Below are positions 44,316 to 53,918 of a stretch of 64,000 nucleotides of DNA, piece after piece. Both the position numbers and the translations under genes were made by a program. The stretch's first letter is position 1. The number at the start of each line of letters is the position of its first letter. The notes beneath the pieces are model-generated. The model was given only the letters and a program-made list of their open reading frames with translations, searched no databases and was not told the origin of the DNA. This stretch comes from Candidatus Electrothrix aestuarii (lineage in GTDB: Bacteria; Desulfobacterota; Desulfobulbia; Desulfobulbales; Desulfobulbaceae): assembly GCA_032595685.2 (NCBI GenBank), contig CP159373.1:827001-891000 (forward strand), written 5' to 3'.

Positions 44316-44456
44316 ATGATTTCCCGAGATGCTGTACGAATATTAATGCTTAGCCCACTCTATTTCCATCTTAATGCCCGGCAACGCCTCAACCTTGTAA
44401 GAGAATATAGCCTGGCTATGAATAGTTTTTCTCTGACCACAGAAAAAAAAACATGA
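44316..44456 (+). CDS. Small conserved-looking protein (46 aa)
   Basis: ATG follows the site AGGGAGGATACGCT. The sequence starts MISRDAVRILMLSPLYFHLN and continues with a basic ARQRLNLVREY helix. It is too short for most gene finders. The gene lies 94 bp upstream of the radical-SAM-like/CAP fusion on the same strand, so it may be part of that transcript. Function unknown. Confidence 0.6.
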   Translation: MISRDAVRILMLSPLYFHLNARQRLNLVREYSLAMNSFSLTTEKKT

Positions 44457-44550
44457 CCATAAGACATTAATTTTTCCCCATGAGGACATGGACGAAGGAA
44501 AAAATTAAACAACGCTTTCATAGATGAGCAAATAAAAAAAGGAGGTCACT

Positions 44551-45750
44551 ATGAATTCAAGCCCTGAAATATCTCTTATTGACCTATTCCTGACATTGCC
44601 CTGTACATGCACAAACAGTACACTGGAGGTGAACAGTAATCCGCGCAGGATGTCTCCCCGCACCCTGGACCGGGCCATTGACTGGATTGCCGGACATGCC
44701 ACACAGAATGTACAGCTTGTTTTTCGAGGCAGCGAGGATCCTTCTCTGGCCCTGGACCTGATAGAACGAGCAGCCTCCCGCTGCCAAAAATGGGAGATCT
44801 GTCATCCGGTACATTTTACACTTATTGTCGTCATCCATTCCCTGGACCTTGATGAGCAGCTTGCCGCCCAACTTACGTCCTGGAATGTTGAGTACCTGTT
44901 TTCCTGCGATGAACACGGGACACGTCATGATGAGCCCCGGGGAGGCAAATGCATTGATAACCTGGTTGATGTTATGGACAGTCACATTATGCAGACTCGG
45001 CTTTCTATCAATCCAGAAGGAAAGGTATTTACCTGCCCACCCATGACCTTCCTGCCCAAACAGGACGGACTTTTGCTCGGTGAACTCGGCGATGTATTCA
45101 AGGGGGATGATATTGAGAAGAACCTAAAGACTTTTCAAGAGGAACTGGAGGAGGGGAAAAATAAGGAAGAGGCAACAAGCTGCCAACATTTGAGAAAAAA
45201 ATCTCCCCTGGCTATGGGGGCAATCGGAGTGCTCTGCGTTCTGTTGTCTTTACCGCTGTCTTTACCGATAAGCACGACAGTGGCTGAAGTAAGGCCCCAT
45301 GGCGTCGACTCTGTTGCCATGACGATCGCTCATAATCAATGGCGCGTGCAGGTTCATGCCCCTGCCCTGATCTGGTCTGACACCTTGGCAACCAGTGCCC
45401 TGAATTGGTCCGAACAGCTGGCAGCAGATGGTTGCCTGATGAAACACAGCACCGGCGGCAGCTATGGAGAAAATATCTATTGGGCAAGCCCTCTGTCCTT
45501 CTCTGATGGAACAAGGATCGTGCAGGGAATAAAGGACCAGGATGTGGTTGACGCCTGGGGAAGTGAGATCACCTTTTACGACTATGCATCAAACAGCTGC
45601 AAGGGCGGCGTCTGCGGCCATTACACCCAAATGGTTTGGAAGGACACGCGAGAGATGGGTTGCGGAATGACAGTGTGCGGCGACCAGGAACAGATCTGGG
45701 TATGCCAGTATTCCCCTGCCGGGAATATGATGGGGCAAAGGCCGTATTAA
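44551..45750 (+). CDS. Fusion of a cysteine-less radical-SAM-like domain to a secreted CAP (SCP/PR-1) domain
   Basis: The product is 399 residues; AAAGGAGG precedes the ATG. Residues 1-200 have the skeleton of a radical SAM/SPASM maturase: MSPRTLDRAIDWIAGH, QLVFRGSEDPSLALDLIERA, RHDEPRGG and LSINPEGKVFTCPP with LGELGDVF. The N-terminal CxxxCxxC cluster motif is absent (LPCTCTNST), so the fold is probably catalytically dead. One membrane helix follows (about 219-241). The C-terminus (260-399) is a complete CAP domain: HNQWRVQVHAPALIW, SYGENIYW, GHYTQMVWKDTREMGCG and WVCQYSPAGN. The CAP domain would lie outside the membrane. An unusual fusion. Confidence 0.8.
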   Translation: MNSSPEISLIDLFLTLPCTCTNSTLEVNSNPRRMSPRTLDRAIDWIAGHATQNVQLVFRGSEDPSLALDLIERAASRCQKWEICHPVHFTLIVVIHSLDLDEQLAAQLTSWNVEYLFSCDEHGTRHDEPRGGKCIDNLVDVMDSHIMQTRLSINPEGKVFTCPPMTFLPKQDGLLLGELGDVFKGDDIEKNLKTFQEELEEGKNKEEATSCQHLRKKSPLAMGAIGVLCVLLSLPLSLPISTTVAEVRPHGVDSVAMTIAHNQWRVQVHAPALIWSDTLATSALNWSEQLAADGCLMKHSTGGSYGENIYWASPLSFSDGTRIVQGIKDQDVVDAWGSEITFYDYASNSCKGGVCGHYTQMVWKDTREMGCGMTVCGDQEQIWVCQYSPAGNMMGQRPY

Positions 45751-45787
45751 ATCCGGGAGGGAAGACAGGGACACTTTTTCACGAAGC

Positions 45788-47197
45788 TCAGAAATATATC
45801 CCTTTGACTTCCTCCTCCTGCTCTTCATGATAACCGGCCAAAATGCGCTTAGCCATTTCCCAGGCCTGTTTATGCATATCATTAATCCCGATCCCCTGCC
45901 AGCCAAAGCCACAGAGATGCAGATTTTTATGCGTGTCCAGCACCTGCCGTCGCCAGTCCAGCAGCGCAGGATATCCCTCTTCTAATTGGGGAATACCATA
46001 GTTAGGACGCAAAACTCGACTGAATACCGGTGGTTCGGGCAGATCTATAAGCTGCTTCAGATCCTCATAGACCTTTTCCACCAATTCCTCATCACTCAAG
46101 TCAAGCCGCTCAGGATGCCTGCGCCCGCCAACCAGGGCCTCCATAAGGGCATGTCCTTCAGGTGCCCTTCCTGGAAACATATGTGACGAAAATAAGGCAC
46201 CCAGGGCAAAACGATGTTCTTGCTCCGGGGCAAGATAGCCAAAGCCAAAGGGGATATCTGCCTTATCGGTAAAACCAAGGGCTACAGTGGCAATTCGAGC
46301 CTCAGGAATCTGGGCACAAGGAGGAGCAGGGAGCTCGCTCCCTTCAAGCAACTTCAAGCAGCTATTCACCGGCAGGGCAATAATCAGGTGACGGGCATGC
46401 AACTCCAGCTGGCCGGTTCTTACCAGCCAGCCCTTATCGACCTGGGCGATAGAACGGGCTGCGGTCCGATACATAACCTCCTGATTAGGAATCAGCTTGG
46501 CAGCCATTGCCTGAGGCAGGCGTGCCATTCCCGCCTTAAAGCTGGTCATGGAAGGCAGGCCTTTTTTCTTTCCACTCTCTTTGCCACGCTCCTTACGGGC
46601 TGCCCACAGCTTCCGCACCGCCCCTTTCAACACCGAGCCGTGCGCCTGCTCTAAATTATGCAGACCGGGCATAACCGCTTCCAGCTTCAGCCGTTCAATA
46701 TCACCGGCATAGGTGCCGGTAAAAACAGCATCGGCAAAAGGCAGCAAGGATTTACCAAAACGATGCTCCATCCATTGCGCCACCGTGGGTTCATCAGCAA
46801 GGGGCTTTTTCCAGAGATCAGCAAGAACCCGGAGCTTGGCCGTCCAGGGCACCAGAGGCGCCTTAAGAATTTTTCCTGGACTCTGGGGAATGAGCTGCAG
46901 TTTTCCATCCAGACAGATATAACGAACAAACTCCGATAAAGGGGCCTTCTCAACCTCCTCAACCAGACCAGCCTCATGGACGAGGACCCGGCTTTCCAGG
47001 GCATTGTCGAGGAATCCATGTGCCCCGCCCTCAGCAAGATAGCCCTCCTCAATATGCGATCGGACAGCACCTCCGGGATGATCTCCCTGTTCGATAATCA
47101 GTAAAGAGATATTCGGCTCTTTATGTTTCAGAAAGGTAGCAGCTGCCAGCCCGGACAGACCGGCACCGATAATTAAGACATCAGCAGATGATTGCAT
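45788..47197 (-). CDS. hemY: Protoporphyrinogen oxidase (HemY/HemG, oxygen-dependent type)
   Basis: The product is 469 residues. An N-terminal FAD-binding GxGxxG (LIIGAGLSGLAAATFLK) is followed by GGAVRSHIEEGYLAEGGAHG (substrate side), the FTGTYAGDIERLKLEAVMPG segment typical of PPO, and a C-terminal LHLCGFGWQGIGINDMHKQA dinucleotide motif. It oxidises protoporphyrinogen IX to protoporphyrin IX in haem synthesis, and haem is needed by cytochromes such as the kinase nearby. Homologues in anaerobes may use other electron acceptors. Confidence 0.85.
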   Translation of the reverse strand: MQSSADVLIIGAGLSGLAAATFLKHKEPNISLLIIEQGDHPGGAVRSHIEEGYLAEGGAHGFLDNALESRVLVHEAGLVEEVEKAPLSEFVRYICLDGKLQLIPQSPGKILKAPLVPWTAKLRVLADLWKKPLADEPTVAQWMEHRFGKSLLPFADAVFTGTYAGDIERLKLEAVMPGLHNLEQAHGSVLKGAVRKLWAARKERGKESGKKKGLPSMTSFKAGMARLPQAMAAKLIPNQEVMYRTAARSIAQVDKGWLVRTGQLELHARHLIIALPVNSCLKLLEGSELPAPPCAQIPEARIATVALGFTDKADIPFGFGYLAPEQEHRFALGALFSSHMFPGRAPEGHALMEALVGGRRHPERLDLSDEELVEKVYEDLKQLIDLPEPPVFSRVLRPNYGIPQLEEGYPALLDWRRQVLDTHKNLHLCGFGWQGIGINDMHKQAWEMAKRILAGYHEEQEEEVKGIYF

Positions 47198-47352
47198 AAT
47201 GATGGACCATAAAGCTATTCTTGCTCGTGATTCATATATTCACGATAATATTGACACGGATGATATGCAGGACAAGATCAAAACATTATACCAGGGTCTA
47301 TGAAAGGTCAAGGAGGAACCTGAAACAGCTCAGGAGTCCAGAGACAAAACTT

Positions 47353-50058
47353 CTACTCCTCTCCTTCTCCCGTTTCCCCCTCCTTGCCCTTACTCTTGCC
47401 CTTACTCTTGCCCAAAGCCTTCCAGACACTGGCAGACAATTTATTCCTGAGCACTGGCTTCATTAAATACTCTTTAACACCAAGGGTCTTGGCCTTTTCC
47501 TCGTTCATCATCTCACTGAAACCGGTGCATAAAATAATGGGCAAATCCGGTCGTTGCTGCAAAATCTTTTTTGCCAGCTCTATTCCGGTCATCTTAGGCA
47601 TAGCCATATCAGTGATAATAAGGTCAACGTCTTCTGGCTGTTGACTAAAAAGCTCCCAAGCCGCGAGACTGTCCGTTTCCGTGGTCACCGTATACCCAAG
47701 CTGCATCAACATATAGCGGGTAATGTCAACAACGGCCTGTTCATCATCAACGACAAGGATATGCTCTGTTCCTCGTTCTCCTCGGCTCGCCCCAAGAGAC
47801 AGGCTATCCTCCTGCTCATTTTTTTCATGAAAACGAGGAAAATAGATCCGAAAAGTAGTCCCCTGTTCTGACTCAGAGTAGACAGATATCGCCCCCTTAT
47901 GTTCACAGACAATAGCATGCACTGTGGCAAGGCCCAATCCTGTTCCGCCCTGTTCCTTTTTGGTTGTAAAATAGGGCTCATAAATTTTCTCTATGAATTC
48001 CGGAGCGATTCCGCAGCCGGTATCACTTACCTCCAGCATAATATATGGCCCAGGCCGTAATCCATAGACTATATCTTCAGCAGTCAGGACAAGGGGACGC
48101 ATGGCAACGCCTAAGGTTCCGCCGGTTTCCATCATGGCCTGATAGGCATTGGTACAGAGATTCACCACCACCTGATGGATCTGGGTAGGATCAGCCATGA
48201 TCTTGCCGCAAGAATTATCAATGCACTGTTTGATCTCAATAGAAGCCGGGATAGAGGAGCGAAGGAGCTTTAAGGCCTCTTTAACGATAAGATGTGGTTC
48301 CACTGGCTGCAGTGTTTGATCAGCTTGCCTGCTGAAGCCGAGAATCTGCTGGACCAAGTCTCTTGCCCGAAGCGCAGCATTGTATATCTGCTGGGCCTGA
48401 AAGCTCTCCACCGAGCCCTCAGACAGGCTTTCGCTCAATATTTCTGCATAGCCCATAATGGGAGACAGAATATTATTAAAATCATGGGCAATGCCACCGG
48501 CAAGGGTACCGATCGCCTCCATTTTCTGGGCCTGACGGATTTTGGACTCCAGCAGTTTTTGCTCGGAAATATTCTTGGCAAAGCAAACAACGGCCGTCAC
48601 CGCACCGGCCTCATCAAAAAGAGGGGCTGAAGATACCAAAAAGAAATTTGCATGCTCATTATCCTGGTGTTTTATCTGGCAGGATAATGTTTTTTTCTCC
48701 TGTATGGATCGGAGAGCTGGACAGCCATCACAGGGAAAAGAGGCCTCACGGAAGATCTCAAAACAATGCATTCCTACAAGTCCCCCAGGCTCGGCATTGA
48801 AAAACTGCTCCGCTGCTCTGTTCGCGCGCAATACCCGCAGGGTGGGATCGAGGAAAAAGATTATTTCATTAATCGCATCAAAGGTCCGTTGCCATTCATC
48901 ACGGGCCTGGGCAATCAGCCGTACAGCCTCCTTTCGCTCACTAATATCCCGAACATTTATTATCCGGCGTTCTTTCTTTCCATCACTACCAGCAACAAAG
49001 GTTATATTTACCTCGACAGGAAAACTCTCCCCGGTTTTGCGGGTATGGCGGGTCTCAAAAATATGCGATTCATCGCCTTCAAGTACTTGCAGCTGCTCTG
49101 TAATTGCATCCTGCAAATCTTCCTCAACCAGACTGAGATAGGGTTTGCCCACCAATTCATCAGGTTGGAAGCTATGTATTCCGGCAAAAGCCGGATTCAG
49201 TACATCCAGAGAAAATCCTCCTGACTTACTCAGAGCAAGGCCGCATTGAGCATGTTCAAAAACATCAGCCCATCTTTCCAGCTCTGCCTCATGTTCCATT
49301 CTTTCCTGAAGTCGGCTCTGCATCTTTCTGAGGAAAAAATAGAAAACAGGGAGCAACACCAGCCAAAGCAGGGCATACACCCAACACATCTGTCGGATCA
49401 CCTCATTACTGGATTGCTGAAAAGACGCTAAAGGCAAAGAGATTCCTACTCCGCCACGAATATCCCCTTCCTTATACCCCTGCTTGGCATGACATTTCAG
49501 GCAATCAGCTTGCGCAATCATAGGGCACATAAGACGCAGATAGGGCTGCCCTTCTATCTCTGTATACTCAAGAACCTCCTTAACGCCCTGCTCAAAGGCT
49601 TGCAGCGCCTTTGTCTCCCAGGCATCGGGTGCATTCTCCGGGTTCAAATATTGCAAACTGGTAATACGTCCTTTCACCCCGTACAGATCCTCAAACTGAT
49701 TCATCATCTGATGCAGCATATAAGCCGGGTTCATCAGGGTGAGCTTTTTACCGGAAGGCGTCGTAATATCCCTTTCTGGAATATGGCTCAGGTTCGGATT
49801 TGGCGGAGTGTCCTCCGTGACAGGCACATAAACGCCTCCATGCGAAGAAGCCCAAAAACGAAAGGCCTGATCCTTATTAAAATGGGACCGCGCCTCATTC
49901 TCTACCAATTCTGTGAGCTGGCGGCGCTCCACATGGATGCTCCAGGCCAGAGACAGGGCAATCAGGCCTGTCCAGAGCATGAGACCTGAGAGGCCTAAAA
50001 GATACAATGTCTTATAAGGGGATGATTGCATATCGACTGTTGGACTCTTACTGACCAT
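47353..50058 (-). CDS. Hybrid sensor histidine kinase with haem-binding Tll0287-like domain
   Basis: The product is 901 residues. Order: one TM helix (17-40); periplasmic Tll0287/DUF3365-like domain with the c-type haem motif DCLKCH (Cys186, Cys189, His190); a second TM helix (about 218-240); two PAS domains (about 270-390, 400-500); HisKA with AGGIAHDFNNILSPIMGYAE; HATPase with IHQVVVNLCTNAYQAM, DTGCGI and GTGLGLATVH; then a C-terminal receiver domain (ILVVDDEQAVVDIT, VDLIITDMAMPKMTG). It likely senses redox or gases. The tail SKGKSKGKEGETGEGEE is low-complexity. No partner regulator gene is beside it. Confidence 0.92.
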   Translation of the reverse strand: MVSKSPTVDMQSSPYKTLYLLGLSGLMLWTGLIALSLAWSIHVERRQLTELVENEARSHFNKDQAFRFWASSHGGVYVPVTEDTPPNPNLSHIPERDITTPSGKKLTLMNPAYMLHQMMNQFEDLYGVKGRITSLQYLNPENAPDAWETKALQAFEQGVKEVLEYTEIEGQPYLRLMCPMIAQADCLKCHAKQGYKEGDIRGGVGISLPLASFQQSSNEVIRQMCWVYALLWLVLLPVFYFFLRKMQSRLQERMEHEAELERWADVFEHAQCGLALSKSGGFSLDVLNPAFAGIHSFQPDELVGKPYLSLVEEDLQDAITEQLQVLEGDESHIFETRHTRKTGESFPVEVNITFVAGSDGKKERRIINVRDISERKEAVRLIAQARDEWQRTFDAINEIIFFLDPTLRVLRANRAAEQFFNAEPGGLVGMHCFEIFREASFPCDGCPALRSIQEKKTLSCQIKHQDNEHANFFLVSSAPLFDEAGAVTAVVCFAKNISEQKLLESKIRQAQKMEAIGTLAGGIAHDFNNILSPIMGYAEILSESLSEGSVESFQAQQIYNAALRARDLVQQILGFSRQADQTLQPVEPHLIVKEALKLLRSSIPASIEIKQCIDNSCGKIMADPTQIHQVVVNLCTNAYQAMMETGGTLGVAMRPLVLTAEDIVYGLRPGPYIMLEVSDTGCGIAPEFIEKIYEPYFTTKKEQGGTGLGLATVHAIVCEHKGAISVYSESEQGTTFRIYFPRFHEKNEQEDSLSLGASRGERGTEHILVVDDEQAVVDITRYMLMQLGYTVTTETDSLAAWELFSQQPEDVDLIITDMAMPKMTGIELAKKILQQRPDLPIILCTGFSEMMNEEKAKTLGVKEYLMKPVLRNKLSASVWKALGKSKGKSKGKEGETGEGEE

Positions 50059-50172
50059 GCCGGATTATAAAAAATATTCTTTTTCCATACACTTCATTAC
50101 CAGAAGGAGACAAGCAAAAAGTGCGTTCGCCCTGGCGCCCGTAACCAGTCCCTTCCCACGCCTATCAGTATC

Positions 50173-50201
50173 TTGACAGCAGGCTAATCATGCTTACTAT
50201 T
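50173..50201 (+). promoter_or_regulatory. Promoter-like element upstream of htpG
   Basis: TTGACA, 17-nt spacer, ACTATT. It is 93 bp upstream of the ATG at 50294. A heat-shock sigma-32 box is not obvious. Confidence 0.4.
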
Positions 50202-50293
50202 GGGTTTTATCAGAGAAATAATAGTTGTATCTAACCATAAAAATCAGAAACCGTGAACCATTAAAAAAATACTCTATCAGAAGGTTACCCATC

Positions 50294-52177
50294 ATGAGTA
50301 CACAGGTTGAAACCAAACAATTTCAGGCAGAGACCCGCAAGGTTCTCGACATCGTCATCAATTCTCTCTACACTGAGCGCGACATCTTTGTCCGCGAGCT
50401 GGTTTCCAACGCCTCAGATGCCTTGGAAAAATTCCGCCACCTTTCCCTCACAGAGCAACCGGAATTTGATGCCCATGTCCCGTTGGAAATCAATATCGAC
50501 TGTGATGATAAGAAACACACCCTGACTATTACCGATACCGGTATCGGCATGACAGCCCAGGAACTGGAGGAAAACCTGGGAACCATCGCCCATTCCGGTT
50601 CTGGAAAATTCGTGGAAGAATTGGCAGAAGCCGCTAAAAAGGATGTCAGCCTGATCGGTCAATTTGGCGTGGGGTTTTATTCTGCCTTTATGGCAGCAAA
50701 AACAGTTACCGTACAAACTCGTTCCTGGGACGGCAGCGAGGGTCATGAGTGGCACTCTGACGGCAACGGTACCTATAGCATCCAGCCCTGCGAAGGTCTG
50801 CACCGGGGAACTAAAATTATCATTGAGCTAAAAGACGATGCAGAAGAGTACGGGCAAAAGTTTACCTTAGAGCGCATCATAAAACAATACTCCACCTTTA
50901 TTCCCTTTCCAGTAAAAGTGGAAGGAAATAAAGTTAATACTGTAGAAGCGATCTGGAGCCGCTCCAAAAGCGAGATCACTGAAGAAGAATACAACGAATT
51001 CTATAAGTTCGTTGGCAATGCCTATGATGAGCCCATTCATCGTCTCCATTTTTCTGCTGATGCACCGCTGGCCATCAATGCCCTGCTCTTTGTTCCCAAA
51101 GAAAATTTCGAAACCCTGGGCATGGGTCGCATGGAACCCGGCGTGAACCTCTACTGCCAGAAGGTACTGATTGATCAGCACAGCAAAAATATTCTGCCCG
51201 AGTGGTTGCGTTTTATCAAGGGTGTGGTGGATTCCGAAGATTTGCCGCTGAATATCTCCCGTCAGTCGCTCCAGGATAACGCCCTGGTCATGAAACTGCG
51301 CAAAGTTATCACCAAACGCTTCCTCAAGTACATGGCAGAGGAAGCAAAAAAAGACAACGACAAGTATCTGGAGTTTTGGAAGACCTTTGGTTTTTTCCTC
51401 AAAGAGGGCGTCACCTCAGATTTTGAATATCAGAAAGAGTTGTCAGCACTGTTGCGCTTTGAATCATCTGCCACCGAGGCAGGTAACATGACCTCTTTAC
51501 AGGAATATGTGGACCGAATGAAAGAGGGGCAAGACGAGATCTACTACATCAACGGTCCCAGCAGGGGCGCCATCGAGAATGGTCCCTATGTAGAGATGTT
51601 CAAAAAACGGGATATTGAGATCCTCTACACCTTAGAGCCTATTGATGACTTTGTTCTCTCACACTTAGGTGAGTTTGAGGGTAAGAAACTTCTTTCTGCT
51701 GACCGGGCTGACCTCCGCTTGCCGGAAAGCACCGAGAAAAACGATGAGACCCAGGATGACGCAGGTGAGGAGAAACTGGCAGAGGCTGTCCAGACTTCAC
51801 TCTGTAAATGGATGAAGGAGGTTCTGGGCGATAAGGTCAAGGAAGTAAAATCATCCACCCGCCTGGTGGATAGCCCGGCCATGATCGTTAATGCTGACGC
51901 CTACATGACCTCCTCAATGGAGCGTATCCTGGCGGCCCAAGGCAAGAGCGGAAAGGATAATCCGATGATGATGACCGGAAAAAAAGAAATGGAAATCAAC
52001 CCGGCCAGCTCATTGATCAAGAAGATGGCAGATCTGCGCAGCAAGGATCAGGACTTTGCCAAGGAGATAGCAGAACAGATCTATGATAATGCCATGATTC
52101 AGGCTGGGTTAGTTATTGATCCACAGGAGATGGTGAACCGCAACTATCGCATCCTGGAGCGGATGTCAGGGCAGTAA
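50294..52177 (+). CDS. htpG: Molecular chaperone HtpG (bacterial Hsp90)
   Basis: The 627-residue product starts MSTQVETKQFQAETRKVLDI; the longer frame from 50225 is unlikely and AGAAGG lies upstream. The N-terminal GHKL ATPase shows ELVSNASDALEKF, DTGIGMT, GTIAHSGSGKFV and IGQFGVGFYSAFM. The middle domain has LPLNISRQSLQDN with the catalytic Arg. The C-terminal dimer domain is complete, and there is no MEEVD tail, as expected for bacteria. It acts in the cytosol. A hairpin between it and the convergent gene serves as terminator. Confidence 0.97.
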   Translation: MSTQVETKQFQAETRKVLDIVINSLYTERDIFVRELVSNASDALEKFRHLSLTEQPEFDAHVPLEINIDCDDKKHTLTITDTGIGMTAQELEENLGTIAHSGSGKFVEELAEAAKKDVSLIGQFGVGFYSAFMAAKTVTVQTRSWDGSEGHEWHSDGNGTYSIQPCEGLHRGTKIIIELKDDAEEYGQKFTLERIIKQYSTFIPFPVKVEGNKVNTVEAIWSRSKSEITEEEYNEFYKFVGNAYDEPIHRLHFSADAPLAINALLFVPKENFETLGMGRMEPGVNLYCQKVLIDQHSKNILPEWLRFIKGVVDSEDLPLNISRQSLQDNALVMKLRKVITKRFLKYMAEEAKKDNDKYLEFWKTFGFFLKEGVTSDFEYQKELSALLRFESSATEAGNMTSLQEYVDRMKEGQDEIYYINGPSRGAIENGPYVEMFKKRDIEILYTLEPIDDFVLSHLGEFEGKKLLSADRADLRLPESTEKNDETQDDAGEEKLAEAVQTSLCKWMKEVLGDKVKEVKSSTRLVDSPAMIVNADAYMTSSMERILAAQGKSGKDNPMMMTGKKEMEINPASSLIKKMADLRSKDQDFAKEIAEQIYDNAMIQAGLVIDPQEMVNRNYRILERMSGQ

Positions 52178-52195
52178 GAAAGATAATCAACCAAG

Positions 52196-52223
52196 AAGGG
52201 CACAGCAGAAATGCCGTGCCCTT
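52196..52223. terminator. Hairpin after htpG (convergent genes)
   Basis: Stem AAGGGCAC/GTGCCCTT closes a 12-nt loop. It is 18 bp after the stop; T tract absent. Confidence 0.55.
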
Positions 52224-52267
52224 ACAACTAATTCCGTTACAGGCGTAAGAAAGAGCTCAAATCCCAA

Positions 52268-53338
52268 TCAAAGAAGCCCTAACAACATGTAGACCGGTAC
52301 GAGGTTCGTCGTATCTCTCGGTTCCAGAACTGCATCAATCCCAGCATCTTCTACACTGACAGTAGTAGCAGTGCTAAAATTTGATTGATTATCATACCAT
52401 TCGGTCATACCACTCCCGGTTCCGTCGCCTTCACTCTCATGGAATTGCACCTTCAGATTCATTCCAAATGGTAACCCTGTTACAGTATAGGCACCACCAC
52501 TATCTACAGCTGTTATTGTAAAGCCCAGAAGAACTGTAGAGTCTGTCGCGTCGAAAACCTTAACCAGAGCCCCCTCAATTCCTCCGTTCACATCACTGAC
52601 CTGCCCTGAGATTTCACCTCCCAATGTAAGCGCAGCATCTATACCAGTCGTTGTTCCTCCCGCAACAACAGACACGGACGTGGCAGATAACTGAATAAAC
52701 TCATCATCATACCATTCTGTTACATAACCTGTTCCATAGGCCCAAAAACGAATATCATAGTTCCCCCCAGGTAGACCTTGCAGGGTATAAGCACCTGTAG
52801 TGCTATCTACTGTAGCGTATGTTACCCAGTCTAAGGAATCCGCGACATATGCCTGGACATAGACTGGTGAAGAGGGGGAGCCGTCAGAAAAGGTAACAGT
52901 GCCTGTAATGGTAGCACCTGTGGCTAACTGCACAATACCCACATCAGCAGTCGGCGATGCCGCTGTTAAGGAGAGCTCCTGTGCTCCTGTAAAATCGGAG
53001 CTGTTATTGTACCACTCTTCAACGTGATTCGTTCCAGTGGTTACAAAACGTACCTTATAAGTTTGCTCAAGTGGCAATCCGTTAATTGTAAAAGTTCCAG
53101 CTTCATTTTCAGGAGTATTCGGATCATCCGAAGCAGTTGAAATTAGCCCTCCCACAGCATTGTATTCATCATCGATCAAATATGCCCCAACACGTATTCC
53201 TGCTAGGGGCTCACCTGAAGAATTCTGAACAACTCCTGAAATAGATCCTGTCGTTGCTACACTTTCTCCGACAAAAACAAGGCCAAAAACTAATAATAGT
53301 ATGAGCTGCCTCAAGCAATACGCCATTTTTTTTTTCAT
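52268..53338 (-). CDS. Secreted protein with four carboxypeptidase-regulatory-like (CnaB/SdrB-type) repeats
   Basis: The product is 356 residues, with a signal peptide (KKKMAYCLRQLILLLVFGLVFVGESVA). Repeats of about 80 residues begin TGSISGVVQNSSGEPLAGIR, ATITGTVTFSDGSPSSPVYV and GGEISGQVSDVNGGIEGALV and share Y-x(2)-F/W-x-ATGT or EWYDDEF-type edges, each with an E-W-Y-N/D-D/N motif. This is a surface or extracellular scaffold. The last residues (NLVPVYMLLGLL) form a short hydrophobic tail like the one in the protein at 53915. It is last in the cluster below the S26-type peptidase. Confidence 0.75.
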   Translation of the reverse strand: MKKKMAYCLRQLILLLVFGLVFVGESVATTGSISGVVQNSSGEPLAGIRVGAYLIDDEYNAVGGLISTASDDPNTPENEAGTFTINGLPLEQTYKVRFVTTGTNHVEEWYNNSSDFTGAQELSLTAASPTADVGIVQLATGATITGTVTFSDGSPSSPVYVQAYVADSLDWVTYATVDSTTGAYTLQGLPGGNYDIRFWAYGTGYVTEWYDDEFIQLSATSVSVVAGGTTTGIDAALTLGGEISGQVSDVNGGIEGALVKVFDATDSTVLLGFTITAVDSGGAYTVTGLPFGMNLKVQFHESEGDGTGSGMTEWYDNQSNFSTATTVSVEDAGIDAVLEPRDTTNLVPVYMLLGLL

Positions 53339-53429
53339 GTCTCCCCCTAAATATTTTTACTAAAATAAAAATTTTTCCTTCCTTTAAATTATAATGAGAA
53401 AAAAGAGACTTGCAAAGCAAATAAACATT

Positions 53430-53918
53430 TTAGCCAAGAGGAGGGATAAACGAACAAAGAAGCTTTCTAAAAGGCGTTCTCTGCTGACGAAGAGCAAAAA
53501 ACACCAGCGTATACCAAACAAAAAAACGGGATCTTACGCGCTCTACAGGACACTGTAAATTAATATTTTTCTGTTCTCCCCGAACAATATGCCATACACA
53601 GCCTAAGACCTGATGAGCAGGAATGGCAGGATCAAAACGGGCACAGGAATCGCCCCTTGTCTGAAAAAAGAGAACATTATCTTTATAATAACGTCTATGC
53701 AAACGATGCAAAAGAGGATTTCCATGCTTATCACAGCACAGCAATATATCGCCAATTTTAATTTTTTTTCGAGTAATTGGCACTATCTCAACCAGCTCAT
53801 TTCCCTGCAACAAAGGCCTCATTGACCTTCCAGACACCCGAATACGTACTGACATTCCCTGCTCCAAAAGGAAACGTATACAATCAAGGGCGCCAGCTTC
53901 GCGAATACCGATTCTCAT
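53430..53918 (-). CDS. S24/S26-type (signal peptidase-like) peptidase
   Basis: The product is about 162 residues from ATG 53918; its start overlaps the upstream gene stop by 4 bp (53915-53918), so translation is coupled. The active-site serine lies in VSGRSMRPLLQGN (Ser32). The following strand is ELVEIVPITRKKIKIGDILL and the later LLHRLHRR carries histidines where ER/SipW-type signal peptidases use a Ser-His pair instead of Ser-Lys. A C-terminal hydrophobic stretch (FFVWYTLVFFALRQ) may anchor it. Placed within the radical SAM/PqqD cluster, it could trim the modified peptide or a secreted partner. Confidence 0.7.
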   Translation of the reverse strand: MRIGIREAGALDCIRFLLEQGMSVRIRVSGRSMRPLLQGNELVEIVPITRKKIKIGDILLCCDKHGNPLLHRLHRRYYKDNVLFFQTRGDSCARFDPAIPAHQVLGCVWHIVRGEQKNINLQCPVERVRSRFFVWYTLVFFALRQQRTPFRKLLCSFIPPLG

